From contig JANXSF010000083.1 of assembly GCA_025352795.1 (NCBI GenBank), forward strand, positions 1-50,951: 50,951 nt of DNA, in the 5' to 3' direction. How positions within the stretch are numbered: position 1 is the first letter of the stretch; each line of letters starts with the position of its first letter. The position numbers were made by a program, and so were the translations under genes. Below are positions 43,300-50,657 of this stretch, in pieces. Under the pieces are notes generated by a model. That model was not told where the DNA came from and did no database searches. It saw nothing but the letters and a program-made list of their open reading frames with translations. The stretch comes from Acidobacteriota bacterium. GTDB lineage: Bacteria > Acidobacteriota > Terriglobia > Bryobacterales > Bryobacteraceae.

Positions 43300-43941
43300 T
43301 TATTGGGGAACAACAATCGTGTCGCCTGGACGCAATAGAATGTTCTGTTCCATGTGTTCGCCGCGAAGCACGGCTGGATAATCGAATGGAAAGCGTAGCT
43401 GCTTGGATTTTTCCTGACGCAGCACATAAATCTTGCTGCGCTTGGCATAATCGGTCAGCCCACCTGCTTCAGCAATTGCCTGCAACACGGTAAGCGGTGA
43501 TTTTAGAATTAGTTGCGCCTCCTTCTTCAGCGCCCCAATGAGGTAAATCTTTTCACTGTGAATCTCTTTCACCAAAACGGTCACATCGGCGTTGCGGATT
43601 TGCTTGGACAGTTTTTCTGTGATAAGTTTTTCAAGCTCAGCCGGGGAAAATCCCGCTGCTGAAATTTCTTTAATAAGTGGTAACGAAATCAACCCGTCAG
43701 TTCGAACAACCGTGGAGGCAACCGACGCTTCCGGTTCATGCCATACGTTGATCTGAAGAACATCTCCTGCACCGATGACATAGCTATTCGGCTGGGCGCT
43801 GATTGCCGCCTCAGTCCGCGTGTCCGACGGTTGGATAATGGCGGTTGCTTTTTTTGATCCTGCTAATGCGGGGTGTGGCATCACCAGTATAAGGAGGAAG
43901 GCTGGAAGGGGAAACGTTAGATACAATTTGGAGCGGCTCAT
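43300..43941 (-). CDS. OPX-family polysaccharide export protein (Wza-like, short form)
   Basis: 213 residues from the ATG at 43941, where GAAGAAG lies upstream and the protein starts with a signal peptide ending ALA before GSKK. Poly_export domain: SYVIGAGDVLQINVWHEPE, VRTDGLISLPLIKEISAAG, LEKLITEKLSKQIRNADVTV. SLBB region: KIYLIGALKKEAQLILKSPL, VLQAIAEAGGLTDYAKRSKI, and RPGDTIVVPQ at the C-terminus. It has one SLBB domain and no C-terminal transmembrane helix, unlike E. coli Wza, so it needs an outer-membrane partner. It is the first gene of the locus, right after the divergent control region. No lipobox cysteine is seen. Confidence 0.85.
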   Translation of the reverse strand: MSRSKLYLTFPLPAFLLILVMPHPALAGSKKATAIIQPSDTRTEAAISAQPNSYVIGAGDVLQINVWHEPEASVASTVVRTDGLISLPLIKEISAAGFSPAELEKLITEKLSKQIRNADVTVLVKEIHSEKIYLIGALKKEAQLILKSPLTVLQAIAEAGGLTDYAKRSKIYVLRQEKSKQLRFPFDYPAVLRGEHMEQNILLRPGDTIVVPQ

Positions 43942-43966
43942 AACTTCTTCATACATTGCACGTAGG

Positions 43967-43985
43967 CTGCCAACAAATTGCCAAA
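43967..43985 (-). promoter_or_regulatory. Candidate sigma-54 promoter of the exopolysaccharide locus
   Basis: On the minus strand TTTGGCAATTTGTTGGCAG has GG and GC exactly 10 nt apart, and differs from TGGCAC-N5-TTGCA at two positions. Transcription would start near 43957, about 16 nt before the OPX ATG. A second, weaker GG-N10-GC match starts at 43971 but leaves almost no leader. Confidence 0.4.
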
Positions 43986-44091
43986 CCAAGAGTTGGCACT
44001 TATATGTGAGCAAGTTTGTTTGCTTAGTTTAGCCTCTAATTGTACTAAGTGAAGGTTTGTAAGTAGAGACAAGGTAATATGAGTTCCAGTA

Positions 44092-44102
44092 CCACAATGT
44101 GG
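44092..44102. promoter_or_regulatory. Palindrome CCACAATGTGG
   Basis: Perfect inverted repeat CCAC-AAT-GTGG in the divergent control region; a possible activator or repressor site. Confidence 0.35.
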
Positions 44103-44106
44103 AGAT

Positions 44107-44125
44107 GTTCCCACTTTTTGGGAAC
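44107..44125. promoter_or_regulatory. Palindrome GTTCCCA-N5-TGGGAAC
   Basis: Perfect 7 bp arms separated by 5 nt in the divergent control region, about 140 bp upstream of the candidate sigma-54 promoter. It is the most likely enhancer site here. Confidence 0.45.
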
Positions 44126-44162
44126 TTACAAAACTTTGGGTTGAGTACCGAGTGTTCTTGAC

Positions 44163-44174
44163 TTTCCATGGAAA
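44163..44174. promoter_or_regulatory. Palindrome TTTCCATGGAAA
   Basis: Perfect 12 bp palindrome without spacer in the divergent control region. The TTCC/GGAA half-sites partly resemble the TTCCCA/TGGGAA repeat at 44107-44125. Confidence 0.35.
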
Positions 44175-44212
44175 TGCGTTATTCTAATGGTGCAGTTGAG
44201 GGTAGTGACGAT

Positions 44213-44227
44213 GGTACTAGCAGTACC
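44213..44227. promoter_or_regulatory. Palindrome GGTACT-AGC-AGTACC
   Basis: Perfect 6 bp arms around 3 nt, nearest to the activator gene; a possible autoregulatory site. Confidence 0.35.
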
Positions 44228-44397
44228 TAGTGTGGAAAATAAGTGGGATTCCTGATAGGGTGGAAACTTACAGCAAAGAGAATTGAGATAGTTGATTGTT
44301 ACTCAAGCTTGCTTAGGATTTATTAATTGTAATGTTGCCGACATAGAGACCCAACTTCCCCTATTGGATCTCAAAGACAAACTCACTTGGGCATATC

Positions 44398-45774
44398 ATG
44401 AACGAAACTATACTTATCGGAGAAAACAAGCAAGACATCCGCACCGGTTTGGAAACGACATTGAGTTGTTTGGGTTATCAGGTAGAAGCGGCCCGTGACG
44501 GCAATGGAGTTATGAATTGTCTGGCCAACGCCAATGGCCGGATATCTGCCGTTCTGCTGAATATCTTCATGCAAAATAGTGACGGCGTGGATACCTTGCG
44601 TGAAATCAGGAACCACCGCCATGACCTTCCCGTGATCATCGTCTCGGACGTCTCCTGTACTTCAAAAGTAGTTGAAGCAATGAAGCGCGGTGCCACTGAC
44701 TTTTTGACGAATCCCATAGTGCCAGAAGATCTTCGATCCGCTTTGGATCGGGCAATGATGAAGGCTCCATCAATGCCCGCAATTGACCCGCCATCCATTT
44801 CTAAGCCCTCGTTGTTTTTTGGACAGTCTGAGTGTATGCAGTCCATCCGACGCCTTGCCCGGGATGTGGGCAAGTCTGAAGTGCCGGTGCTTATTCAAGG
44901 GGAAACAGGTTCTGGAAAAGAAGTACTTGCCCGCGAATTGCACGCCGAATCACCGCGTGCCGATAAAGTTTTCTTGAAGCTGAACTGTGCTGCGTTGCCA
45001 TCTGAACTTTTAGAAAGCGAACTTTTTGGATATGAACGCGGGGCCTTCACTGGCGCGTTTCAGAAAAAGGTCGGCATGTTTGAGCTGGCTAGCGGCGGCA
45101 CGCTCATGTTAGATGAAATCGGCGATCTGGATTTCAAACTGCAAGCCAAGTTACTGCATGTCCTGCAAGATCGTGAGTTCCAGCGCATCGGCGGCAGGGA
45201 AACAATTCGCGTGGATGTCCGGGTGATCGCGGCAACTCATCAGAATCTGGAAAAAGCAATTATCGACCGCACTTTCCGTGAGGATTTGTACTATCGACTG
45301 AATGTTGTAAATCTTCATTTACCACCGTTAAGAGATCGCAAAGAAGATATCCTTCCGTTGGCTGAAGTGCTCATGCGCCGACACTCCTTGGAACGTCGAT
45401 TGACCCTTCCTTCCATTTTGCGACCAGTGCTGGTTAACTATCACTGGCCGGGCAACGTGCGGGAATTGGAAAATATTATTCGTCGCTTTATTGTCCTTGG
45501 TGATGCCGAAGCCATTGCTCGGGAAATTCAAATCAAGACCATCAATCGAGCTGCTGCGCCTGCTTATTCGCATGTAAGTAAATTGGAAGAATCGCCGATT
45601 CTGGAACAGGTTACCAAAGCCAAACATCAGGCTGAAGTGGAAGCGATTCTTTCCGCGTTGAACGCAACGCAATGGAACCGCAAGCAAGCCGCATCCGCAC
45701 TGCGCATTGACTACAAGGCTCTTCTTTACAAGATCAAGAAATTGGGGATCTGTCTGAAGCCTGTTCGTCAGTAG
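44398..45774 (+). CDS. Sigma-54 activator (NtrC type) with degenerate receiver domain
   Basis: 458 residues. The receiver domain (about 1-120) has lost its chemistry: the acidic pocket Asp pair of NtrC is N10-K11 (with E9 before), the phosphoacceptor Asp is N55 (VLLNIFMQNSDG), and the conserved Lys is N105 (TNPIVPEDL). The switch Ser at 83 is kept. The AAA+ domain is intact: Walker A GETGSGKE (168-175), the sigma-54 contact loop GAFTGA (215-220), Walker B GGTLMLDE (233-240), and HVLQDREFQRIGG. The end is a Fis-type HTH (WNRKQAASALRIDYKALLYK). It should switch on sigma-54 promoters without phosphorylation, most likely the divergent exopolysaccharide locus. Confidence 0.87.
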   Translation: MNETILIGENKQDIRTGLETTLSCLGYQVEAARDGNGVMNCLANANGRISAVLLNIFMQNSDGVDTLREIRNHRHDLPVIIVSDVSCTSKVVEAMKRGATDFLTNPIVPEDLRSALDRAMMKAPSMPAIDPPSISKPSLFFGQSECMQSIRRLARDVGKSEVPVLIQGETGSGKEVLARELHAESPRADKVFLKLNCAALPSELLESELFGYERGAFTGAFQKKVGMFELASGGTLMLDEIGDLDFKLQAKLLHVLQDREFQRIGGRETIRVDVRVIAATHQNLEKAIIDRTFREDLYYRLNVVNLHLPPLRDRKEDILPLAEVLMRRHSLERRLTLPSILRPVLVNYHWPGNVRELENIIRRFIVLGDAEAIAREIQIKTINRAAAPAYSHVSKLEESPILEQVTKAKHQAEVEAILSALNATQWNRKQAASALRIDYKALLYKIKKLGICLKPVRQ

Positions 45775-45832
45775 CAACCTTTAACGCTACCCGTCTGAAC
45801 TGTGATGCAATGCCTTCAGGTGGTGCTTAAGC

Positions 45833-47812
45833 ATGAACGTCATCCGGTTTAATCAGGAAACTTGTGGAAGTCTTGACTACGCGTTGCAACACGAGTGGCT
45901 TGAGACCAATGGTTTGGGTGGTTTTTCTTCGTCCACTATTTGCGGATTAAACACTCGACGCTATCATGGCTTGTTGGTAGCTGCCACCAAGCCGCCTGTG
46001 GGCAAGTTGCTCCTTCTATCGAAATTAGAAGAAACATTACTGATTGATGGCCGCAGATATGAACTTTCATCCAACCAATATCCAGGTGTAGTTCACCCCC
46101 AGGGCTATCAATTTCAAGTTGAGTTTCGTTTAGATCCTTTTCCTGTATTTACATTTCGGGTGGAAGGTTTTGAATTGGAAAAGCGCTTGTTTATGGTGCA
46201 CGGAGAAAATACAACCGTCATCCAGTATGAGTTGCGCCGCAACGATCAAAACTCAACTTCTGAAATCCTGCTGGAAGTTCGACCGCTAGTTGCCTTTCGC
46301 GATTTCCATAGCACCACGCATGAAAATGACTCCCTTAATCGTTTCCTCCTGGTTGAGCCAGGCATGGCAACTCTTACTCCATACATGGGGCTTCCCGAGC
46401 TGCATTTGGCCCATGATGCGGATGAGATGGAAGAGACTGGCGTCTGGTATCGAAATTTCGAATACTCGGTGGAACGGGACCGTGGTCTTGATTATCAGGA
46501 AGACCTATTCAATCCACTAATTCTAAAATTTCAAATGAACGGCCGAGGCAGTGCTGCGATCATCGCGTCGACAGAACGGCACGAAGCTCAACAAGCAACT
46601 TCCTTTTGTAATCAGGAAACTCAACGACGCGCAGACTTGAAGCGCGGTGCCCCAAATACAAATCTCATGATGCAGTCCCTAGCCGCAACCGCTGATCAAT
46701 TCATTGTCCAGCGAGGAGAACTGAAAACCATCATCGCCGGCTATCATTGGTTTTCCGATTGGGGCAGGGACACCATGATTTCACTCCCTGGCCTGACTTT
46801 GGTGACAGGTCGTACTGAAATCGCCAGGGATATTTTGCTGGCCTCTGCCAATAGCCTGGATCGGGGATTACTGCCAAATCGTTTCCCCGACGCCGGTGAG
46901 CCCGCCGAATACAATACTGCGGATGCGACCCTCTGGTTCTTTGAGGCAATTCGATCCTACTGTAAATACTCTGGGGACACTGCCCTTGTTCGCGATCATC
47001 TTTACCTAAAGTTAAAGAGCATTGTTGATTGGCATATCCGTGGAACAAACTTCGGCATCGGCGTTGATACCGATGGGCTTCTAAATTGCGGCGAGCCTGG
47101 CGTTCAACTTACCTGGATGGATGCGAAGGTCGGTGATTGGGTGGTCACGCCTCGCTATGGAAAGCCAGTTGAGATTCAAGCTCTTTGGTACAACACACTG
47201 CGCATTATGGAGTCTTTTGCTGCCGATTTCGACCCCACCTGTGAAAGTATGTATGCAGTGCTTGCCGATAAAGCCAAGGCAAGTTTCTACAAGACTTTTT
47301 GGAATGAAGCTAGCGGTTGTCTGTTCGATGTTGTTCAAGCTGGACAGGGCGATGGCAGCATCCGGCCTAACCAAATTTTTGCCGTCAGCCTTCCCCACAC
47401 AATGCTCACCAACGATCAAGCGCTGCAAGTGGTAGCGGTAGTGCAGCGAGAACTTCTGACTCCGGTAGGACTGCGAACATTGAATCGGGATGATCCAAAA
47501 TACCGACCTCGATACGAGGGTGGAGTTAGCGAACGGGATTCCGCTTACCATCAAGGAACCGTTTGGCTATGGCTGCTGGGTCCCTTTCTCACAGCCTATT
47601 TGAAGGTCCATCAAAGATCAGTGAGTTCCCAGGATCAGGCTAAGGAATGGTTGTTGGGTCTTCAAGTACAGATGATGGAATCCGGGCTTGGTCGCCTTCC
47701 AGAAATCGCCGATGGTGACTTTCCTCACAAATGGGCAGGGTGCATTTCGCAAGCATGGAGTGTTGCTGAACTTTTACGAGCAGGTATAGAAGACGTGTTT
47801 AGGAACGATTGA
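45833..47812 (+). CDS. Glycogen debranching enzyme (amylo-alpha-1,6-glucosidase family)
   Basis: 659 residues. N-terminal GDE_N-like domain: HEWLETNGLGGFSSSTICG and NTRRYHGLLVAATKPP. C-terminal GDE_C/GH133-like (alpha/alpha)6 domain: IIAGYHWFSDWGRDTMISLPG near 300, LPNRFPDAGEPAEYNTADA, LTWMDAKVGDWVVTPRYGKPVEIQAL, RPNQIFAVSLPH and YHQGTVWLWLLGPF. The family clips alpha-1,6 branches of glycogen. AGGTGG lies about nine bases before the ATG. Its stop overlaps the end of the convergent transporter gene by 14 bp. A link to the exopolysaccharide regulator is only positional. Confidence 0.9.
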   Translation: MNVIRFNQETCGSLDYALQHEWLETNGLGGFSSSTICGLNTRRYHGLLVAATKPPVGKLLLLSKLEETLLIDGRRYELSSNQYPGVVHPQGYQFQVEFRLDPFPVFTFRVEGFELEKRLFMVHGENTTVIQYELRRNDQNSTSEILLEVRPLVAFRDFHSTTHENDSLNRFLLVEPGMATLTPYMGLPELHLAHDADEMEETGVWYRNFEYSVERDRGLDYQEDLFNPLILKFQMNGRGSAAIIASTERHEAQQATSFCNQETQRRADLKRGAPNTNLMMQSLAATADQFIVQRGELKTIIAGYHWFSDWGRDTMISLPGLTLVTGRTEIARDILLASANSLDRGLLPNRFPDAGEPAEYNTADATLWFFEAIRSYCKYSGDTALVRDHLYLKLKSIVDWHIRGTNFGIGVDTDGLLNCGEPGVQLTWMDAKVGDWVVTPRYGKPVEIQALWYNTLRIMESFAADFDPTCESMYAVLADKAKASFYKTFWNEASGCLFDVVQAGQGDGSIRPNQIFAVSLPHTMLTNDQALQVVAVVQRELLTPVGLRTLNRDDPKYRPRYEGGVSERDSAYHQGTVWLWLLGPFLTAYLKVHQRSVSSQDQAKEWLLGLQVQMMESGLGRLPEIADGDFPHKWAGCISQAWSVAELLRAGIEDVFRND

Positions 47813-49067
47813 GATTCTGCCCTTCAATAGGAAGGAACGGCAGCCGTTGGGGAAGCATCGCAAGTAAAGGTTTGAGGGCATAGAAGGCGCATCCAATGGC
47901 TACCGATAGCGCTGCATTTAGAAATAAAATGCCCACTGCTGTCGATAAAAAGGCTGCACAATCCAATCGGCGCATTTTTGGTAAGCGAGCCCAGGCGCTC
48001 CAATCCAACAGACAAAATCCAATGTACGCAGTAACTCCAGCTAAGGCAGCTAGTGGGATGCGAGCTAATACTTGAGTTCCCAACCCCAGGAACAGAAGCA
48101 GGAAAAGTGCATGAACAATGTTCGATACACGAGTTGTTCCGCCACATCGAACATTGGCCAAGCTACGAGCAGGAATGCCCACGCTCACTGGCGCACCAAA
48201 TATTCCGGCACAAATATTGGCAATGCCATAGGCCCCCAGTTCTGCATCGGGATCAGCATTCCTGATGCGACTGCGCCCTCTAAAATGATCCACAACTCTT
48301 GAAGTAATCAAAATATTTACCGTAGCCACAACTGCTAATCCAAGTGCCGAAGGAATCACTGTATATATGTCTGTCACGGCCCACGAAAATCCGACGAGTG
48401 GCGGAATGCTAAGACTCAATACACCGACCTCTTTTTCATGAAGATGTAATAGATTACTCAATAAAAGAGCCACTCCAGCTCCAATCAGTGGGCCCGGGGA
48501 TCGTGGATAAATACGGGCGAAAATTGCCGTGGAGGCTATCGCGGCGAAGCCTAGCATCAGCGATGCCGATCTGGTTTCACCAAGGTTTTCCACGAACTGC
48601 ATAAGTTGGGAAACCGGGTTGCCCGCTGACGATGTTATGTTCAACCCAAAGATCGTATTCAATTGCCCGATGATCATCATCGCGCCAATTCCACAGGAAA
48701 AGCCCGTTACAACAGGCAAGGGAACCAGTGCAACATAGCGACCCCATCGCAATACTGAGAACGCCATCATGAAAATTGCTGCGACAATGGAGATCTTCGA
48801 AGCACCTCCAATGCCCTGACTTTTTACTGCTGCTGCAATGAAGGGAACGGTAGCACTGGCCGTCCCCCCAATCAATACCGGATTTCTTCCCAGTAGTGCT
48901 GTTATCGGCGCCGACAAGAATGAGGTGAATAGTCCCATCACCGGTGGAAGTCCCATGGCGTTGGCGAGTGCCAAGCCATAGGGCAGCGCGATAAGTGCCG
49001 CTACCGCGCCGCCACAGATGTCCCCGCCAAATGCTTGCCAACTGTACTGCCAGTTAAAGAGACGCTT
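47799..49067 (-). pseudogene. SulP-family anion transporter, broken by an IS element after codon 2
   Basis: Read from the IS junction at 49067 the frame gives KRLFNWQYSWQAFGGDICGG, then AALIALPYGLALANAMGLPP and the rest of a SulP membrane protein with about 11 hydrophobic segments and no STAS domain. Within the IS the frame hits TAG at 49082-49080, and no ATG or GTG lies between it and the body; only a TTG at 48974 could restart a product lacking the first helix. The original ATG is at 50626-50624, beyond the IS, preceded by AAGGATAGGG. Joining ATG-AAG to the junction gives a 423-residue protein. SulP proteins carry sulfate, bicarbonate or similar anions. The gene ends by overlapping the debranching enzyme stop. 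Confidence 0.88.
49065..49067. repeat. Target-site duplication CTT (left copy)
   Basis: CTT lies directly outside the left terminal repeat and is matched by CTT at 50621-50623 outside the right terminal repeat. Removing the element and one copy restores the SulP frame, which confirms it. Confidence 0.85.
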
Positions 49068-49091
49068 TGGTGTTGTCCCCTAACGTGAGAC
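49068..49091. repeat. IS terminal inverted repeat (orfB end)
   Basis: TGGTGTTGTCCCC followed by TAACGTGAGAC. It matches the other end at about 19 of 24 positions, with the outer TGG and the CCCC block conserved. Confidence 0.85.
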
Positions 49092-49366
49092 AAAAGTTTA
49101 GAGACAGTAGGCTGAACAGCAAAAAAAGCACTGGACAGCGGGCCAAAGGTTTAGCAGAATCGCAATAGTCGGAGAGACAGAAGCGAGCTCTGCTGGAGAG
49201 CAACTCGCCGAGGGATCTCCACTCGAAGACTCGTCAAGACGAGATTCATCGGAATGCAACCTCTCGGCTAACCGAATTAGCTGGGCGACTGGGCGAAAAC
49301 GAGAGGCGTCCAGAACCCCGGCTTTTCGATCTCGGATTGATAGATATTCGCAGTTCCTTAAAAAAC

Positions 49367-50194
49367 TCACGCTGGAACCTTTTCGATTAATGCTATCTTA
49401 TCGAACTCTGCCGACGGTAAGTAACCTAATGCCGAGTGTAACCGTTTTCGGTTGTAAGTAAGTTCAAGGAACTTACGGATTCCACGACGCGCATCGGCCA
49501 GGTCGTCGTACTCCACGCGATGGACTTCCTCGTGCTTGAGCGTCTTCATGAAGCTTTCCGCCTTGGCATTGTCATAAGGGTTCCCCTTGCGGCTCATGCT
49601 GATTTGAACTCGGTGATCTTTCAGCAGTTGCGTGTATTCGCCGCAAGCGTATTGAACTCCGCGATCGGAATGATGGATCAGCCCGGCGGGTGCTCCCCGT
49701 TTGTCGAACGCCATCCGTAATGCATCTATGGCGACCTTGGCTTCGAGCGTTCGTTCCAGAGCCCATCCAATCACCAGTCGTGAGTGAGCGTCCAGCACCA
49801 CGGCCAGATACACAAACTCCTCGGCCAGCCGGATGTAAGTGATGTCGGCCACCCACAGTTGATTGGGCCTGGTTGGAACAAACTCCCGCGTCAGGTTCTT
49901 GTAGATTCGATGATTATGCGTGGAATCAGTTGTCGTTTGAAATTTACGCTTGCGGATACATAGCAAGTTATCCTCGCGCAGAATGCGGCCCACTCGTTTG
50001 TGGTTCACCTGCCAGCCCCTGCGCTTGAGTTCGGCGGTGATGCGTGGGCGTCCATAGGCCGGGTATTTCAGCGCAACACGCTGCACGGCGTCTCGCAGTT
50101 CAACGTCTTTTACGGCAGCCACAGCTTCGGGATCGAAGCGGTAGTAAGTGGCGCGGCTTATGCCGGTCAGTTCGATCATTCGTTCGGTGGTCAA
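49367..50194 (-). CDS. IS3-family transposase orfB (DDE integrase)
   Basis: 275 residues. The catalytic triad has proper spacing: D117 (LWVADITYI), D177 (HHSDRGVQYA) and E213 (AKAESFMKTLK), i.e. DD(35)E. The N-terminal HTH-21-like part is RDAVQRVALKYPAYGRPRIT and the end has LTYNRKRLHSALGYLPSAEF. The frame opens at a TTG that overlaps the orfA stop (TTGA) and lies in the -1 frame relative to orfA, so the active protein is probably an OrfAB fusion made by frameshifting. A run AAAAGGGG just before the overlap is a possible slip site. It is intact. Confidence 0.92.
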   Translation of the reverse strand: MTTERMIELTGISRATYYRFDPEAVAAVKDVELRDAVQRVALKYPAYGRPRITAELKRRGWQVNHKRVGRILREDNLLCIRKRKFQTTTDSTHNHRIYKNLTREFVPTRPNQLWVADITYIRLAEEFVYLAVVLDAHSRLVIGWALERTLEAKVAIDALRMAFDKRGAPAGLIHHSDRGVQYACGEYTQLLKDHRVQISMSRKGNPYDNAKAESFMKTLKHEEVHRVEYDDLADARRGIRKFLELTYNRKRLHSALGYLPSAEFDKIALIEKVPA

Positions 50195-50553
50195 CGGGCT
50201 GCCCCTTTTCCGTTCTTCACGGATTTTTCGGCAGAGCGCGGATTGGCTGTCTCCGCTTGCGATTTCCGCAGATCTTCGATCTGTCGCAAGCAGCCCATTA
50301 AAAAATCAATCTCCATGGCTTGCTGGCCAATCTTTCGTTCCAGCTCCGCTACCTCGGTCTCTTCGCCTCGACGGCGGCCTTGGCCGGAGAAAGCCGAGTT
50401 TGGTTTCTCCGTAAACTGCTTCTTCCACAGATGCAACTGGTTCGTGTTTACTTCCAGTTCCCGGGCTACCCGGCCTATTGGAAATCCTGATTGCAGCCTC
50501 TTGACGGCCGCCAGCTTGAACTCCCGGGTGAATGTACGACGTGATGTAGACAT
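50191..50553 (-). CDS. IS3-family transposase orfA
   Basis: 120 residues. The HTH is in TFTREFKLAAVKRLQSGFPI and GRVARELEVNTNQLHLWKKQF (about 6-48), typical of HTH_Tnp_1. A leucine-zipper-like helix follows (VAELERKIGQQAMEIDFLMG), and the C-terminus is basic. It binds the terminal repeats. GGAG lies about ten bases before the ATG (50553). Its last codons overlap the start of orfB. Confidence 0.9.
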   Translation of the reverse strand: MSTSRRTFTREFKLAAVKRLQSGFPIGRVARELEVNTNQLHLWKKQFTEKPNSAFSGQGRRRGEETEVAELERKIGQQAMEIDFLMGCLRQIEDLRKSQAETANPRSAEKSVKNGKGAAR

Positions 50554-50596
50554 CTCTCAAATTCTCCTTCAAAGAATTTTGTGAGTCTAATCTCGA

Positions 50597-50620
50597 GTCT
50601 CAAATTTGGGGAGAACTCCA
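50597..50620. repeat. IS terminal inverted repeat (orfA end)
   Basis: Read inward on the minus strand it is TGGAGTTCTCCCC followed by AAATTTGAGAC, the partner of 49068-49091. It lies 44 bp before the orfA start, so the element's own promoter must be in or near it. Confidence 0.85.
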
Positions 50621-50623
50621 CTT
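50621..50623. repeat. Target-site duplication CTT (right copy)
   Basis: Right copy of the 3 bp duplication; in the SulP gene it is codon 2 (AAG on the minus strand), directly after the surviving ATG at 50626-50624. Confidence 0.85.
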
Positions 50624-50657
50624 CATCCCTATCCTTGTTACTTCTTATCAATCATTT

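Larger units (their letters stand above)
43942..44397. other. Divergent control region between the exopolysaccharide locus and its sigma-54 activator
   Basis: 456 bp with no convincing gene. It holds a candidate sigma-54 promoter facing the locus (43967-43985) and at least four perfect palindromes: CCACAATGTGG (44092-44102), GTTCCCA/TGGGAAC (44107-44125), TTTCCATGGAAA (44163-44174) and GGTACT/AGTACC (44213-44227). These lie about 110 to 260 bp upstream of the promoter, the right range for enhancer sites of a sigma-54 activator. Confidence 0.6.
49068..50620 (-). mobile_element. Complete IS3-family insertion sequence (1553 bp)
   Basis: The element has two consecutive transposase frames (orfA 50191-50553, orfB 49367-50194) and near-matching terminal inverted repeats: TGGTGTTGTCCCC at 49068 inward and TGGAGTTCTCCCC inward from 50620, both running on to a shared TGAGAC. 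The flanking trinucleotide CTT is duplicated (49065-49067 and 50621-50623). It is inserted in the SulP gene. About 275 bp between orfB and the left end are noncoding. Its intact ends, duplication and open frames suggest a recent, possibly active copy. Confidence 0.92.

Noticed and set aside
43958-43971. Second GG-N10-GC sigma-54-like match closer to the OPX gene
   Set aside because: A start from it would leave about five bases before the ATG; the upstream match at 43967-43985 leaves room for a ribosome site.
49098-49370. Minus-strand 90-residue frame in the IS after orfB
   Set aside because: It lies in the noncoding tail of the element, overlaps only the last bases of orfB, and has no transposase or passenger similarity that I can see.
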